From: Thermomonas fusca DSM 15424
GTDB taxonomy: Bacteria > Pseudomonadota > Gammaproteobacteria > Xanthomonadales > Xanthomonadaceae
Length of the DNA: 64,000 nucleotides
Reading direction: 5' to 3'
NCBI RefSeq assembly: GCF_000423885.1
Contig: NZ_AUIV01000007.1
Location: 1 to 64,000, forward strand
Under the pieces are notes generated by a model that saw only the letters and a list, made by a program, of their open reading frames with translations, was not told where the DNA came from and ran no database searches. Positions 26,171 to 36,069 of the stretch are shown here, piece by piece (positions within the stretch are counted from its first letter, which is position 1; every line of letters begins with the position of its first letter). The translations under genes were made by a program, and so were the position numbers.

Positions 26171-26604
26171 GCGTGCCCTCCACCATCGTCGCCTGCCCGT
26201 CCTGCAACGGCCTGAACCGCGTGCCCGATGCGCGGCTGGCGGAAGCGCCGAAATGCGGGAAGTGCGGCGCTGCGCTGTTTGCGGCGCACCCGCTGGCGCT
26301 GGGGCTGGACAACTTCCAGGCGCATGTCGAGCGCGCGAGCCTGCCGATACTGGTGGACTTCTGGGCGCCGTGGTGCGGTCCGTGCCGGATGATGGCGCCG
26401 CAGTTCGAGGCGGCCGCCGCCCAGCTGGAGCCCCAGTTGCGCCTGGGCAAGATCGATACCCAGTCCGAAACCGTGCTGGGCCAGCGCTTCGGCATCCGCA
26501 GCATTCCCACCCTGGTGCTGTTCCGCGAGGGGCGGGAGCTTGCGCGCCAGGCCGGTGCGATGGGCACGGCTGATATCGTGCGCTGGACGCGCCAGTACCT
26601 TTGA
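26167..26604 (+). CDS. trxC: Thioredoxin of the TrxC (thioredoxin 2) type
   Basis: A 145-residue cytoplasmic disulfide reductase. An N-terminal zinc ribbon is formed by C10-x-x-C13 and C30-x-x-C33, followed by a normal thioredoxin fold with the active site W-C70-G-P-C73 and the cis-Pro in SIPTL. It overlaps the osmC-like gene by four bases (ATGA). In this operon its likely job is to reduce persulfides on proteins or to regenerate the OsmC-like protein and the SQR product acceptor (inference). Confidence 0.92.
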   Translation: MSVPSTIVACPSCNGLNRVPDARLAEAPKCGKCGAALFAAHPLALGLDNFQAHVERASLPILVDFWAPWCGPCRMMAPQFEAAAAQLEPQLRLGKIDTQSETVLGQRFGIRSIPTLVLFREGRELARQAGAMGTADIVRWTRQYL

Positions 26605-26620
26605 TTGCAGGAGTGTTTCC

Positions 26621-26980
26621 GTGAGCCAGTCCTATCCCGAGCTGATCGACGACCTCAATGCCGCCATCGGCAAGCTGCGCGAGGGTGCGCCGGATCCGAT
26701 GCGCGGCTTCTCCGCCTTGGCCCGTGAAGCGCTCAAGCCCGGCGCGCTGGACGTGAAGACCAAGGAGCTGATCGCGATCGGGATTGCCATCGCCACCCGC
26801 TGCGACGGCTGCATCGGCTTCCACGCCAAGGCCGCGATCAAGGCCGGCGCGAGCCGCGAGGAAATCCTCGAGACCCTGTCGATGGCGATCTACATGGGCG
26901 CCGGCCCGTCGATGATCTACGCGGCGGAAGCGCTGCGCGCCTTCGACGAGCTGTCGCCTTCTCAGGAGACACAGGCATGA
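26621..26980 (+). CDS. AhpD/carboxymuconolactone decarboxylase-like protein
   Basis: A 119-residue all-helical protein with the family redox site RCDGCIGFHAKAA (CxxC followed by His) at about 55-67. AhpD-like proteins use this Cys pair in thiol peroxide reduction. GTG 26621 is preferred because GCAGGAG is eight bases upstream; the frame is open upstream but overlaps the thioredoxin gene. It overlaps the next gene by ATGA, so it is part of the same sulfide-responsive operon. Confidence 0.88.
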   Translation: MSQSYPELIDDLNAAIGKLREGAPDPMRGFSALAREALKPGALDVKTKELIAIGIAIATRCDGCIGFHAKAAIKAGASREEILETLSMAIYMGAGPSMIYAAEALRAFDELSPSQETQA

Positions 26981-27495
26981 GCGCGCAGCGGCGAACCGTG
27001 TTGCCAGCGCTGCTGCTGGCGCTCGCGCTGGCAACCGGCTGCGCGCATGCGCCGCCGGCGGCGACCTCGGTGGCGCTGCTGCAGCCGCTGCGGGGGCTGT
27101 ACACCGCGGGCCAGCCGGCGGCCAGCGACTGGCAGGCGATCAAGGCGCGTGGCGTGCGCACCGTGGTCAACCTACGCCCGCCGGGCGAGCTGAAGGATCG
27201 CGACGAGGCCGCCGAAGTCCGCGCAGCCGGCCTGCACTACATCGAAATCCCGGTCAGCGGCGCCGAAGGCATCAATCCGGCCAATGCGCGCGCGCTGCAT
27301 GCGGCGCTTGCGCCGGCGCACGGCGGCGGGGTGCTGGTGCACTGCGCCAGCGGCAACCGCGCCGGCGCGCTGCTGGCGCTGGAACAGCACGAATTCGACG
27401 GCGTGGCTGCTGCGCGTGCGCTGGAGATCGGCAAGTCGGCCGGCGTCACCGGGCTGGAAGGCAAGGTCCGGCAGGCGCTGGGGATCGTGGAGTAG
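26977..27495 (+). CDS. DUF442/Blh-N-type Cys-phosphatase-like sulfur transferase, lipoprotein
   Basis: A 172-residue protein with a lipobox (ATGC, Cys22), so it is predicted to be membrane-anchored in the periplasm. The rest is a protein-tyrosine-phosphatase-like domain whose loop HC123ASGNR128AG has the Cys-x5-Arg signature. This domain (DUF442) is fused to persulfide dioxygenase in Blh, the product controlled by BigR in Xylella and Agrobacterium, where it acts as a sulfur transferase. Here it stands alone and exported. GLYTAGQP near residue 40 is a family hallmark. No persulfide dioxygenase gene is present in the operon. Confidence 0.85.
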   Translation: MSAQRRTVLPALLLALALATGCAHAPPAATSVALLQPLRGLYTAGQPAASDWQAIKARGVRTVVNLRPPGELKDRDEAAEVRAAGLHYIEIPVSGAEGINPANARALHAALAPAHGGGVLVHCASGNRAGALLALEQHEFDGVAAARALEIGKSAGVTGLEGKVRQALGIVE

Positions 27496-27500
27496 GCGAC

Positions 27501-28631
27501 ATGGGCGAACGCATCACCGTCGTCGGCGCGGGTTTTGCCGGCCTGACCGCACTGCGCACCCTGCGCAAGCACGCGCCCGACGCGTCGCTGACCCTGGTTG
27601 CGCCGCGTGCCGAGTTGCATTACCTGCCGGGCACGATCTGGATTCCCTCGGGCCTGCGCAGCCGCGCCGACCTGGTGGTGCCGCTGGACGACTTCCTGCG
27701 CCGCGAGCGCATCAGCTTCCATCGTGCGCGCGCCACCGGGCTGTCGGCGGACGGGCGCGTGCTGCACACCGACGCCGGCGACGTCGCCAACGACGGCCTC
27801 ATCATCGCAACCGGCGCGCGCTTCCTGCGCAAGCTTCCCGGCATCGAGCACGCGATCATTCCCTGCGAGGGCGTGGATGCCGGCGAGGCGATCCGCGACC
27901 GCCTCATCGCCCTAGACGGCGGCACCCTCTGTTTCGGTTTCGGCAGCAACCCGAACGAACCCATCGCCATGCGCGGCGGCCCGATGTTCGAGTTCACGTT
28001 CGGTATCGACACCCTGCTGCGTCGGCAGCGACGGCGCGATCGCTTCAGGCTGGTCTTCTTCAGCCCGTCGGAAAAGCCGGGCCAGCGGATGGGCGACAAG
28101 GCGGTCGGCCTGATCCTCGGCGAGATGCGCAAGCGCGGCATCGACACCGTGCTGGGCGAGAAGCCGCAGCGTTTCGAGGCCGATGCGGTGCAGCTGGAAC
28201 GCACCCGCATCGCCAGCGCCATGACCCTGTTCATGCCCGGCCTGACCGGGCAGGCGTGGCTGGACGAAACGCCGCTGCCGCGTTCGCCCGGTGGCTTCGT
28301 GCAGGGCGACGCGCAGTGCCGCGTGCCCGGGTTCGAGCACATCTTCGTCGCCGGCGACGGCGGCAGTTTCCCCGGCCCGGACTGGCTGCCCAAGCAGGCG
28401 CATCAGGCCGACCTGCAGGCGGAGGTGGCCGCGCGCAACCTGCTGCGCACCCTGCGCGGCGAGCCGGCGGAGGAGGCGTTCACCGCCGAGTTGGTGTGCA
28501 TCGTCGATACGCTGGATCGCGGTTTGCTGGTGACCCGCAAGACCGGCGGCTCACGTGCGCTGCCACCGCTGCGGGCGATGCACTGGGCCAAGTCCGCGTT
28601 CGAGAAACGCTACCTGCGCCGCTATCGCTGA
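27501..28631 (+). CDS. SQR/FCSD-like FAD-dependent oxidoreductase
   Basis: A 376-residue flavoprotein with N-terminal GAGFAGL (residue 9 onward), a second ATGARF strand near 110, and the C-terminal FAD motif VAGDGGSFPGPDW. Cys residues occur at IIPCEG, TLCFGFGS and LVCIVD, but they do not align obviously with the SQR catalytic triad, so the substrate is uncertain. It may act on a persulfide or another sulfur compound. GGAG precedes the ATG by eight bases. It is the last gene of the sulfide operon; the next gene has its own upstream gap. Confidence 0.8.
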   Translation: MGERITVVGAGFAGLTALRTLRKHAPDASLTLVAPRAELHYLPGTIWIPSGLRSRADLVVPLDDFLRRERISFHRARATGLSADGRVLHTDAGDVANDGLIIATGARFLRKLPGIEHAIIPCEGVDAGEAIRDRLIALDGGTLCFGFGSNPNEPIAMRGGPMFEFTFGIDTLLRRQRRRDRFRLVFFSPSEKPGQRMGDKAVGLILGEMRKRGIDTVLGEKPQRFEADAVQLERTRIASAMTLFMPGLTGQAWLDETPLPRSPGGFVQGDAQCRVPGFEHIFVAGDGGSFPGPDWLPKQAHQADLQAEVAARNLLRTLRGEPAEEAFTAELVCIVDTLDRGLLVTRKTGGSRALPPLRAMHWAKSAFEKRYLRRYR

Positions 28632-28661
28632 GCACCCGCAGCTTGCGGTCATAATGCGGCG

Positions 28662-29600
28662 ATGAGCCATGACCGCATTCCCCTGTTGATTGATACCGAC
28701 CCCGGCGTGGACGACGCGCTGGCCCTGCTGATGGCCTTCGACGACCCTCGCCATGAGGTGGTCGGCCTGACCATCGCCGCCGGCAACGTCGGCCTGCGCC
28801 ATACCGTCGCCAACGCGCTGAAGCTGTGCGAGGTCTGTGGGGTGGGCGTGCCGGTATTCGCCGGTGCCGATGCGCCGCTGGTGTTCCCGGCCCGCGACGC
28901 CGCCTACGTGCACGGCCGCGACGGCTTCGGCGACACCGGCTACGCGCCGGCCGCCCGCGCCGCCGAAACCGAGCACGCCGCGCTGGCCATCCTGCGGCTG
29001 TCGCACGAACACGCCGGCAGGCTGCTGCTGGTGGCGTTGGGGCCGCTGACCAACCTCGCGCTGGCGCTGAAACTGGATCCGACCCTGCCGCAGCGGATCA
29101 AGCGATGCGTGGTGATGGGCGCGGCGGTCAGCGCCCACGGCAATATCAGCGCGGCTGCCGAATTCAACATCGCCTTCGACCCGGAGGCGGCGCATATCGT
29201 GTTCTCGGCCTTCCCGATGGTCGAGCTGGCCGACTGGGAAGCCGTGCTGGCACACGGGTTCCGCCATGACGACGCCGAGCGCTGGCTGGCCGCGGCGTCC
29301 CCGCGGGCGCGCTTCTACGCCGGGATTTCCGAGCATACCCGCGCCTGGGCCAAGGCCGGGCGCGGCGAGCGCTGGCACGCCGCCGACGCGCTGGCGATGG
29401 CGCTGGCGCTGCAGCCGGAGGGCGCGCAGGAGCTGCTGGAGCGCCCGCTGGCGGTGGAAACCGCCGGCCAGCACGCGCGCGGCGCCACCATCGTGGACTG
29501 GAACCGGCAGACCGGCGCGGCCGACAACGTGGCCATCCTCATGCGCTACGACCAGGCGCGGTTCGAGGCGACGATCGAGCGCGCGCTGGCTGCTTGCTGA
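28662..29600 (+). CDS. Ribonucleoside hydrolase (inosine-uridine preferring family)
   Basis: A 312-residue enzyme that splits nucleosides into base and ribose for salvage. The calcium-binding Asp cluster DTDPGVDDALAL starts at residue 11, the usual family hallmark. Later motifs include ALGPLTNLA, a VMGAAV loop, EFNIAFDPEAA and the C-terminal DNVAIL. No signal peptide, so it is cytoplasmic. A CATAAT at 28650 could be a -10 box, but no good -35 was seen. Confidence 0.9.
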   Translation: MSHDRIPLLIDTDPGVDDALALLMAFDDPRHEVVGLTIAAGNVGLRHTVANALKLCEVCGVGVPVFAGADAPLVFPARDAAYVHGRDGFGDTGYAPAARAAETEHAALAILRLSHEHAGRLLLVALGPLTNLALALKLDPTLPQRIKRCVVMGAAVSAHGNISAAAEFNIAFDPEAAHIVFSAFPMVELADWEAVLAHGFRHDDAERWLAAASPRARFYAGISEHTRAWAKAGRGERWHAADALAMALALQPEGAQELLERPLAVETAGQHARGATIVDWNRQTGAADNVAILMRYDQARFEATIERALAAC

Positions 29601-29629
29601 GCCGGGTCGCGGCGCCGGATCCGGGCCGG

Positions 29630-29659
29630 TTGCACGGGGAGGGCGGGCGTCGCTATAAT
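29630..29659 (+). promoter_or_regulatory. Promoter of rpmE2
   Basis: TTGCAC (29630-29635), an 18-base spacer and a perfect TATAAT (29654-29659) lie 41 bases before the L31 gene. The strong -10 suits a ribosomal protein gene. Confidence 0.7.
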
Positions 29660-29700
29660 GCGCGGCTCTTTCTCCCGTTCCACTTCCCAGAGTTTCCATC

Positions 29701-29943
29701 ATGAAAGCCGGCATCCATCCCGAATACCGCGACGTCGTCTTCCAGGACGTGACCTCGGACTTCAAGATCCTGACCCGCTCGACCCTCTCCAGCAAGGAGA
29801 CGGTGAAGTGGGAAGACGGCAACGAGTACCCGCTGATCAAGGTGGAAGTCTCGTCGTCCTCGCACCCCTTCTACACCGGCCAGAACAAGGTGATGGACAC
29901 CAGCGGCCGCGTCGACAGGTTCCGAAAGCGCTACCAGAAGTAA
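29701..29943 (+). CDS. rpmE2: Ribosomal protein L31, type B (cysteine-free)
   Basis: An 80-residue large-subunit protein. It starts MKAGIHPEYR and contains VSSSSHPFYTGQ and RVDRFRKRY, as in type B L31. It has no Cys, so it is the zinc-independent form, which in many bacteria replaces the zinc-binding type under zinc limitation. I saw no clear Zur box at the promoter, and a zinc-form gene elsewhere cannot be excluded. A strong terminator follows. Confidence 0.95.
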   Translation: MKAGIHPEYRDVVFQDVTSDFKILTRSTLSSKETVKWEDGNEYPLIKVEVSSSSHPFYTGQNKVMDTSGRVDRFRKRYQK

Positions 29944-29968
29944 GCGCCCGCGACAGCGTGTGCATGAG

Positions 29969-29997
29969 CGGCCGCCCTTGGGCGGCCGTTTCGTTTT
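29969..29997 (+). terminator. Rho-independent terminator after rpmE2
   Basis: A perfect nine-pair GC stem, CGGCCGCCC-TT-GGGCGGCCG, is followed by TTTCGTTTT. Confidence 0.9.
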
Positions 29998-30133
29998 GGT
30001 TGATCCGGGTCAGGCGCCTGCGACTTTTGTCCGGGGTGCCGGACTGGCCGCATATGCGATAATTCCGCTTTCCCATGCGCTGGCGCATGGCCCCGAGCGG
30101 CCGCGTGCCGGGCACCCCCAATGGAGTTGCGCC

Positions 30134-31423
<1,290 letters not shown>

Positions 31424-31446
31424 GCCAGCGCCACAGCGTCGCAACG

Positions 31447-31475
31447 AAAACGCCCCGCAAGGGGCGTTTTCTTTT
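31447..31475 (+). terminator. Rho-independent terminator after gltA
   Basis: AAAACGCCCC-GCAA-GGGGCGTTTT forms a ten-pair stem with a four-base loop, then CTTTT. Confidence 0.92.
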
Positions 31476-31531
31476 GTGCGATGCGACCCGCGGCATGGCC
31501 GGGCAGCGGGGTTTCGCTGGCCGCGGGCTTG

Positions 31532-32194
31532 TCAGGGGTGCTGGTGCGCGCGGATTTCCTCCTCGGCCAGCAGCGCGCGCAGCTGCGCCGCCGAAGCGCG
31601 CTGCATCGGCCGTTCGTCGATGCCGGACAGTGGGGCCTGGCGCAGGCCGTCCAGCGGCAGCACGGTGGCGTCGAAGGCAAGCTCTTCGGCGCTGAACAGC
31701 CAGCCTGGCGCGTCCAGCGCGCGCTCCCGATCCAGCCGCAGGTGGCGGCTGCGCGGTTGTGCGGGGATGCCGTGTTCGTCCAGCCAGCGCGGCACCGCGT
31801 CGGGATCGTCGCTGTGCAGGTGCAGGTCGACCGCTGAACGGGCGTCGGCGGTGCCTTCCAGCACCGGCCCGACCAGCCGCGGCCGGAAGCCGGCGAAGAA
31901 CTCCAGCGCGCGCAGCGCGGCCTCGCGACGGCGGCGCAACTCCAGCGGCTGGCGGTCGCCCAGGAACAGCCGCTGGTATTCGCGCAGTGCGTCCTCGATC
32001 TCGCGGTTGCGCGGCAGCGAGGCGTCGTCGAGGATGCCCAGCCGCTGTGCGGCCTTGCGCTTGGCCATGTGGAAATCGCGGATGCCGCCTTCGGCCATCA
32101 GCCGGGCGGCTTCATGCGCCAGCCGCTGGCGGCGCTCGCGGGTGCGGGTCTGCGCGTGCAGGTGCGCATGGGCGTGCTGACGGCTGTCCGGCAT
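31532..32194 (-). CDS. Conserved protein of unknown function, nucleotidyltransferase-like core
   Basis: A 220-residue cytoplasmic protein. The N-terminus is His/Arg-rich (HAHAHLHAQTR), followed by a helical AARLMAEGGIRDFHMAKRKAAQRLG and LPRNREIEDALREYQRLF. The middle (PRLVGPVLEGTADARSAVDLHLH, about 107-129) resembles the strand-loop of a nucleotidyltransferase fold, though I do not see a full GSxxxxDxD. Proteins of this outline are widespread in gammaproteobacteria without assigned function. It is transcribed towards the gltA terminator and lies just downstream of the mrcA gene on the same strand. Confidence 0.7.
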   Translation of the reverse strand: MPDSRQHAHAHLHAQTRTRERRQRLAHEAARLMAEGGIRDFHMAKRKAAQRLGILDDASLPRNREIEDALREYQRLFLGDRQPLELRRRREAALRALEFFAGFRPRLVGPVLEGTADARSAVDLHLHSDDPDAVPRWLDEHGIPAQPRSRHLRLDRERALDAPGWLFSAEELAFDATVLPLDGLRQAPLSGIDERPMQRASAAQLRALLAEEEIRAHQHP

Positions 32195-32268
32195 CGACGG
32201 AACCTCATGGCGACCTGCGCCGACTGTACCCGAGCGGGCAGCGGGCTGCGCGTGACGAAGGTTGGCCG

Positions 32269-34770
32269 TCAGAAGATGTCGAAGGATTCCTCGGTCGGCT
32301 GTTCATCGACTTCCGGCTCGACCAGCGATTCCTCTTCCATCCGCTGCAGGTCTTCGGCCTTGACCCATTCGACGATGCCGCCTTCGCCGCCCGGCAGCAG
32401 CCTGCCGTTGGCGCTGACGCCGACCTTGACCATGCCGGCGGGCGGTTCGGGCAGCCGCTCGGGCTGGCCCTTCAGCGCCACCTGCATGTAGCTGATCCAG
32501 ATCGGCAGCGCCGCCTTGCCGCCGTATTCGCGATAGCCCAGCGAGCGGAAGTCGTCGCGGCCCACCCAGACGGTGGTGACGTACGGGCCGCCGAAGCCGG
32601 AGAACCAGGCGTCGCGGTGGTCGTTGGTGGAACCGGTCTTGCCGCCCACGTCCTCGCGGTTCAGCACCCGCGCGGCGGTGGCGGTGCCGCGCTTGACCAC
32701 GTCGCGCATCATCGAGGCCAGCTGCCAGGCCACGCGCGGATCGATCGCACGCGGGGCGACCAGGATGTCCGGATCGACCGGCGGCGGCGTGGCGGCGGGT
32801 TGCGCGGCCGGCTTGCCGGCGGTTGCCGCGGACGCGGTTGCGCCAGCCGGACCGAGGTCGAAGCCGTCCACCTGCGTGGTGGCCGGTGCGGCGACTGCCC
32901 GGCCGGGAACGGTGGCAACCGCGCAGGATGGGCAGGCGACCGGCGCGGCCTCCTTGAAGACCTCCTTGCCGTCGCGATCGCGCACGCTGTCGATCACCCA
33001 CGGGGTGACCAGGAAGCCGCCGTTGGCGAACGCGCCGTAGCCGCGGGCCACCGACAGCGGCGTCAGCGAGGCGGTGCCCAACGACATCGACAGGTTGGGC
33101 GGCAGGCTGGCTTCATCGAAGCCGAAATGGCTGATGTAGCGGCGTGCGTACTCCACCCCGATGGTGTCCAGCAGGCGCACCGACACCAGGTTGCGCGACT
33201 GCACCAGCGCCTCGCGCACGCGCATCGGGCCGGCGAAGTTGCCGCTGTCGTTCTGCGGCCGCCATTCCTTGCCGCGGCGGTCCTTGAACACCACCGGCGC
33301 GTCCAGCACGATCGAGGCCGGGTTGAAACCGCGCTCGAAGGCCGCGGCGTAGAGGAAGGGCTTGAAGCTGGAGCCGGGCTGGCGGCGTGCCTGGGTGGCG
33401 CGGTTGAACTTGTTGCCGGCGAAGCTGTAACCGCCCACCAGCGCGCGCAGCGCGCCGTTGTCGGCGTCCAGCGACACCAGCGCCACCTGTGCCCGCGGGA
33501 TCTGGTCGATTTCCCAGCGCGGTGGCGCCTCGGGCTTGTCGGTGGGGGCGGGCAGCCGGCGCACGCGCACCACGTCGCCGCGCCTGGCCAGCGAAGCAGC
33601 TGATTTGCCGGTCCAGGCGATGGCACTGCCGCTCAACGCCAGTTCGCTGCCGTCGCGCAGCACCACTGTCAGGCGGCCGCCGGCGGTGTCGACCACCACC
33701 GCCGGCAACAGGTCGTTCTGCGTCGGGATCGCGCGCAGCAGCTGGCCGATGGTGGTGGCGTCGGCGCCTTCCGGGATCTGCACGGTTTGCTCTGGCTTGC
33801 GCCAGCCGTGGCGGCGGTCGTACACGCGCAGCCCATCCATCACCGCGCGGTCTGCGGCCGCCTGCAACACCGGGTCGATGGTGGTGGTGACGTGGTAACC
33901 CTTGTTCAGCACGTCACCGCCGAAGCGTTCCAGCATCTGCTGGCGCACCATCTCCGCCACATAGGGCGCGTACACCTCGATCTCCCGCTCGTGCGGCTTG
34001 GCGTGCATGGGCGCGCGGCGCGCGGCCTCGGCCTCGGCGCGGCTGACGAAGCCCAGCTCCGCCATCCGAGGCAGGATGTAGTTGTCGCGGCGGATGCGCG
34101 CGCGCTCGGGGTTGCTGAGCGGGTTGCCGCTGGACGGGAACTTGGGGATGCCGGCCAAGGTGGCGGCTTCGTCCAGGCTGAGCTGGTCCAGGCTCTTGCC
34201 GTAGTAGAACTCGGCCGCCGCCGCCACGCCGTAGGCGCGGTTGCCGAAGAAACTCTTGTTGAGGTACAGCTCGAAGATCTCGTCCTTGGCAAGCTCCCGC
34301 TCCATCTTCATCGCCAGCAGCATTTCGGCGAATTTGCGCCGGAAGCTGTACTCGGAGCTGAGGAAGAACTGCTTGGCCACCTGCTGGGTGATGGTGGAGC
34401 CGCCCGCCACCCGTTCCTGGCCGCCGGTCTTGGCCAGCAGCCAGACCGCACGCAGCACGCCCTTCACGTCGATGCCGTGGTGGTCGTAGAAATTGGCATC
34501 CTCGGCGGCCAGGAATGCCTGCTTGACCCGCAGCGGGACCTTGCCGATCTCGACCGGATAGCGCCGCATTTCACCGAACAGGCCGATCAGGCGGCCGTCG
34601 CGGGCGTACACGTACATCGGCTCCTGCAGTTCGATTGAACGCAGGCTCTGCACGTCCGGCAGGCGGGCGCTGACCGCGTAGACCATGATGCCGAGCGCCA
34701 CGCCGCCGGCCAGGCAGACGGCGGCCGCGCCGAGCAGGATCCAGCGCAACAGGCGGGGGATGCGGGGCAT
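32269..34770 (-). CDS. mrcA: Penicillin-binding protein 1A, bifunctional peptidoglycan synthase
   Basis: An 833-residue inner-membrane enzyme that polymerises and cross-links peptidoglycan. One N-terminal membrane helix (about 11-33) is followed by the glycosyltransferase 51 domain with catalytic Glu at 90 (AEDANFYDHHG) and GGSTITQQ. An OB-type insertion lies mid-protein (about 320-420). The transpeptidase domain then shows QPGSSFKPF (Ser-x-x-Lys), SRN and GKTGSTND. An Ala/Pro-rich insertion (about 615-665) with a CPSC lies between SRN and KTG. ATG 34770 is favoured over TTG 34794. The gene is divergent from pilM, the standard arrangement in many gammaproteobacteria. A TATACT on the minus strand at 34812-34807 is a possible -10 box. 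Confidence 0.96.
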   Translation of the reverse strand: MPRIPRLLRWILLGAAAVCLAGGVALGIMVYAVSARLPDVQSLRSIELQEPMYVYARDGRLIGLFGEMRRYPVEIGKVPLRVKQAFLAAEDANFYDHHGIDVKGVLRAVWLLAKTGGQERVAGGSTITQQVAKQFFLSSEYSFRRKFAEMLLAMKMERELAKDEIFELYLNKSFFGNRAYGVAAAAEFYYGKSLDQLSLDEAATLAGIPKFPSSGNPLSNPERARIRRDNYILPRMAELGFVSRAEAEAARRAPMHAKPHEREIEVYAPYVAEMVRQQMLERFGGDVLNKGYHVTTTIDPVLQAAADRAVMDGLRVYDRRHGWRKPEQTVQIPEGADATTIGQLLRAIPTQNDLLPAVVVDTAGGRLTVVLRDGSELALSGSAIAWTGKSAASLARRGDVVRVRRLPAPTDKPEAPPRWEIDQIPRAQVALVSLDADNGALRALVGGYSFAGNKFNRATQARRQPGSSFKPFLYAAAFERGFNPASIVLDAPVVFKDRRGKEWRPQNDSGNFAGPMRVREALVQSRNLVSVRLLDTIGVEYARRYISHFGFDEASLPPNLSMSLGTASLTPLSVARGYGAFANGGFLVTPWVIDSVRDRDGKEVFKEAAPVACPSCAVATVPGRAVAAPATTQVDGFDLGPAGATASAATAGKPAAQPAATPPPVDPDILVAPRAIDPRVAWQLASMMRDVVKRGTATAARVLNREDVGGKTGSTNDHRDAWFSGFGGPYVTTVWVGRDDFRSLGYREYGGKAALPIWISYMQVALKGQPERLPEPPAGMVKVGVSANGRLLPGGEGGIVEWVKAEDLQRMEEESLVEPEVDEQPTEESFDIF

Positions 34771-35010
34771 GGGCGCAGATTCCGATTGCAGCAAACGGGG
34801 CTGCGGAGTATAGAGTAGGCGCCGGTAACGACCGGCCCACGGGGGTGGCCGGTTTCCCTTCGCGCATGCGTAAATGGAAACCGGACAGGGCGAAATGGGG
34901 CATGTCAGACTTGTGCATCGGTGGAAACCGGTTGCCTTGTCGTGAAAAGTCCGTTATTCATGTAGTACAGCACCTGTTGCGCGTAAGCGCATGTGGCAAG
35001 GGGAGATACC

Positions 35011-36069
35011 GTGGGTCTGGGGACGAAGACGCAACCGCCGTTGATCGGCGTGGACATCAGTTCGACCGCGGTCAAGCTGCTGCAGCTTGCGCGGACCGGC
35101 GACCGTTACCGCGTGGAGCACTACGCGGTGGAGCCGCTGCCGCCGAATGCCGTGGTCGAGAAGAACCTGGTCGAGGTCGAGGCCGTGGGCGAAGCGATTC
35201 GCCGCGCGGTGGCGCGTTCGGGAACGCGGATCAAGAACGCCGCCGCTGCGGTGTCCGGCTCCTCGGTGATCACCAAGGTGATCCCGATGCCCGCCGCCCT
35301 CAACGAGGACGAGCTGGAATCGCAGATCGAGCTGGAAGCGGTCAACTACATCCCGTACCCGGTCGAGGAAGTAAACCTCGACTTCGAGGTGCTGGGACCG
35401 ATGCCCGGCAACAGCGAGATGGTGCAGGTGCTGCTGGCGGCCTCGCGCTCCGAGAACGTCGAGATCCGCGCCTCGGCGCTCGAGCTCGGCGGCTTGACCG
35501 CCAAGGTCATCGACGTCGAGGCCTTCTGCATCGAGAACGCCTTCGCGCTGATGGCGCCGACGCTGAACGTGCCGCGCGACGGCCTGGTGGCGCTGGTCGA
35601 CGTCGGCGCCACCATGACCACGCTCAACGTCCTGCGCGGTGGCCGCAGCATCTACACCCGCGAGAACGTGTTCGGCGGCAAGCAGCTGACCGACGAGGTC
35701 ATGCGCCGCTACAGCCTGAGCTATGAGGAAGCCGGCCTGGCCAAGCGCCAGGGCGGGCTGCCGGAAAGCTACGAGATCGAGGTGCTCGATCCGTTCAAGG
35801 AAGCCATGGTCCAGCAGGTCAGCCGCCTGCTGCAGTTCTTCTACGCCGGCAGCGAGTTCAATCGTGTCGACCAGGTGGTGCTGGCGGGTGGTTGCGCTTC
35901 CATCCCCGGCATCGCCGCGATGGTGGAGGAGCAGCTCGGTATCCCGAGCGTGATGGCCAACCCCCTGGCGCAGATGACGCTGGGCCCGCGCGTGCAGGCG
36001 CATGCCCTGGCGCAGGACGCCCCGGCGTTGATGATCGCCTGCGGGCTGGCACTGAGGAGCTTCGACTGA
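35011..36069 (+). CDS. pilM: Type IV pilus assembly protein PilM
   Basis: A 352-residue actin-like ATPase of the cytoplasm that binds the N-terminus of PilN and links the pilus motor to the alignment complex. The N-terminal GVDISSTAVKLLQL is the phosphate-1 motif of the actin fold; VDVGATMTTLNVL and VLAGGCASIPGI are the later nucleotide-binding loops. GTG 35011 follows GGGGAGATACC, a strong ribosome site. It shares a 240-base divergent region with mrcA and is translationally coupled to pilN by a one-base overlap. Confidence 0.96.
   Translation: MGLGTKTQPPLIGVDISSTAVKLLQLARTGDRYRVEHYAVEPLPPNAVVEKNLVEVEAVGEAIRRAVARSGTRIKNAAAAVSGSSVITKVIPMPAALNEDELESQIELEAVNYIPYPVEEVNLDFEVLGPMPGNSEMVQVLLAASRSENVEIRASALELGGLTAKVIDVEAFCIENAFALMAPTLNVPRDGLVALVDVGATMTTLNVLRGGRSIYTRENVFGGKQLTDEVMRRYSLSYEEAGLAKRQGGLPESYEIEVLDPFKEAMVQQVSRLLQFFYAGSEFNRVDQVVLAGGCASIPGIAAMVEEQLGIPSVMANPLAQMTLGPRVQAHALAQDAPALMIACGLALRSFD

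Noticed and set aside
23222..27034. A 1270-codon open frame on the minus strand opposite the RND, OsmC, thioredoxin and AhpD-like genes
   Set aside because: It is the complement of well-supported genes; its His/Arg/Gln-rich composition is what high-GC antisense frames produce.
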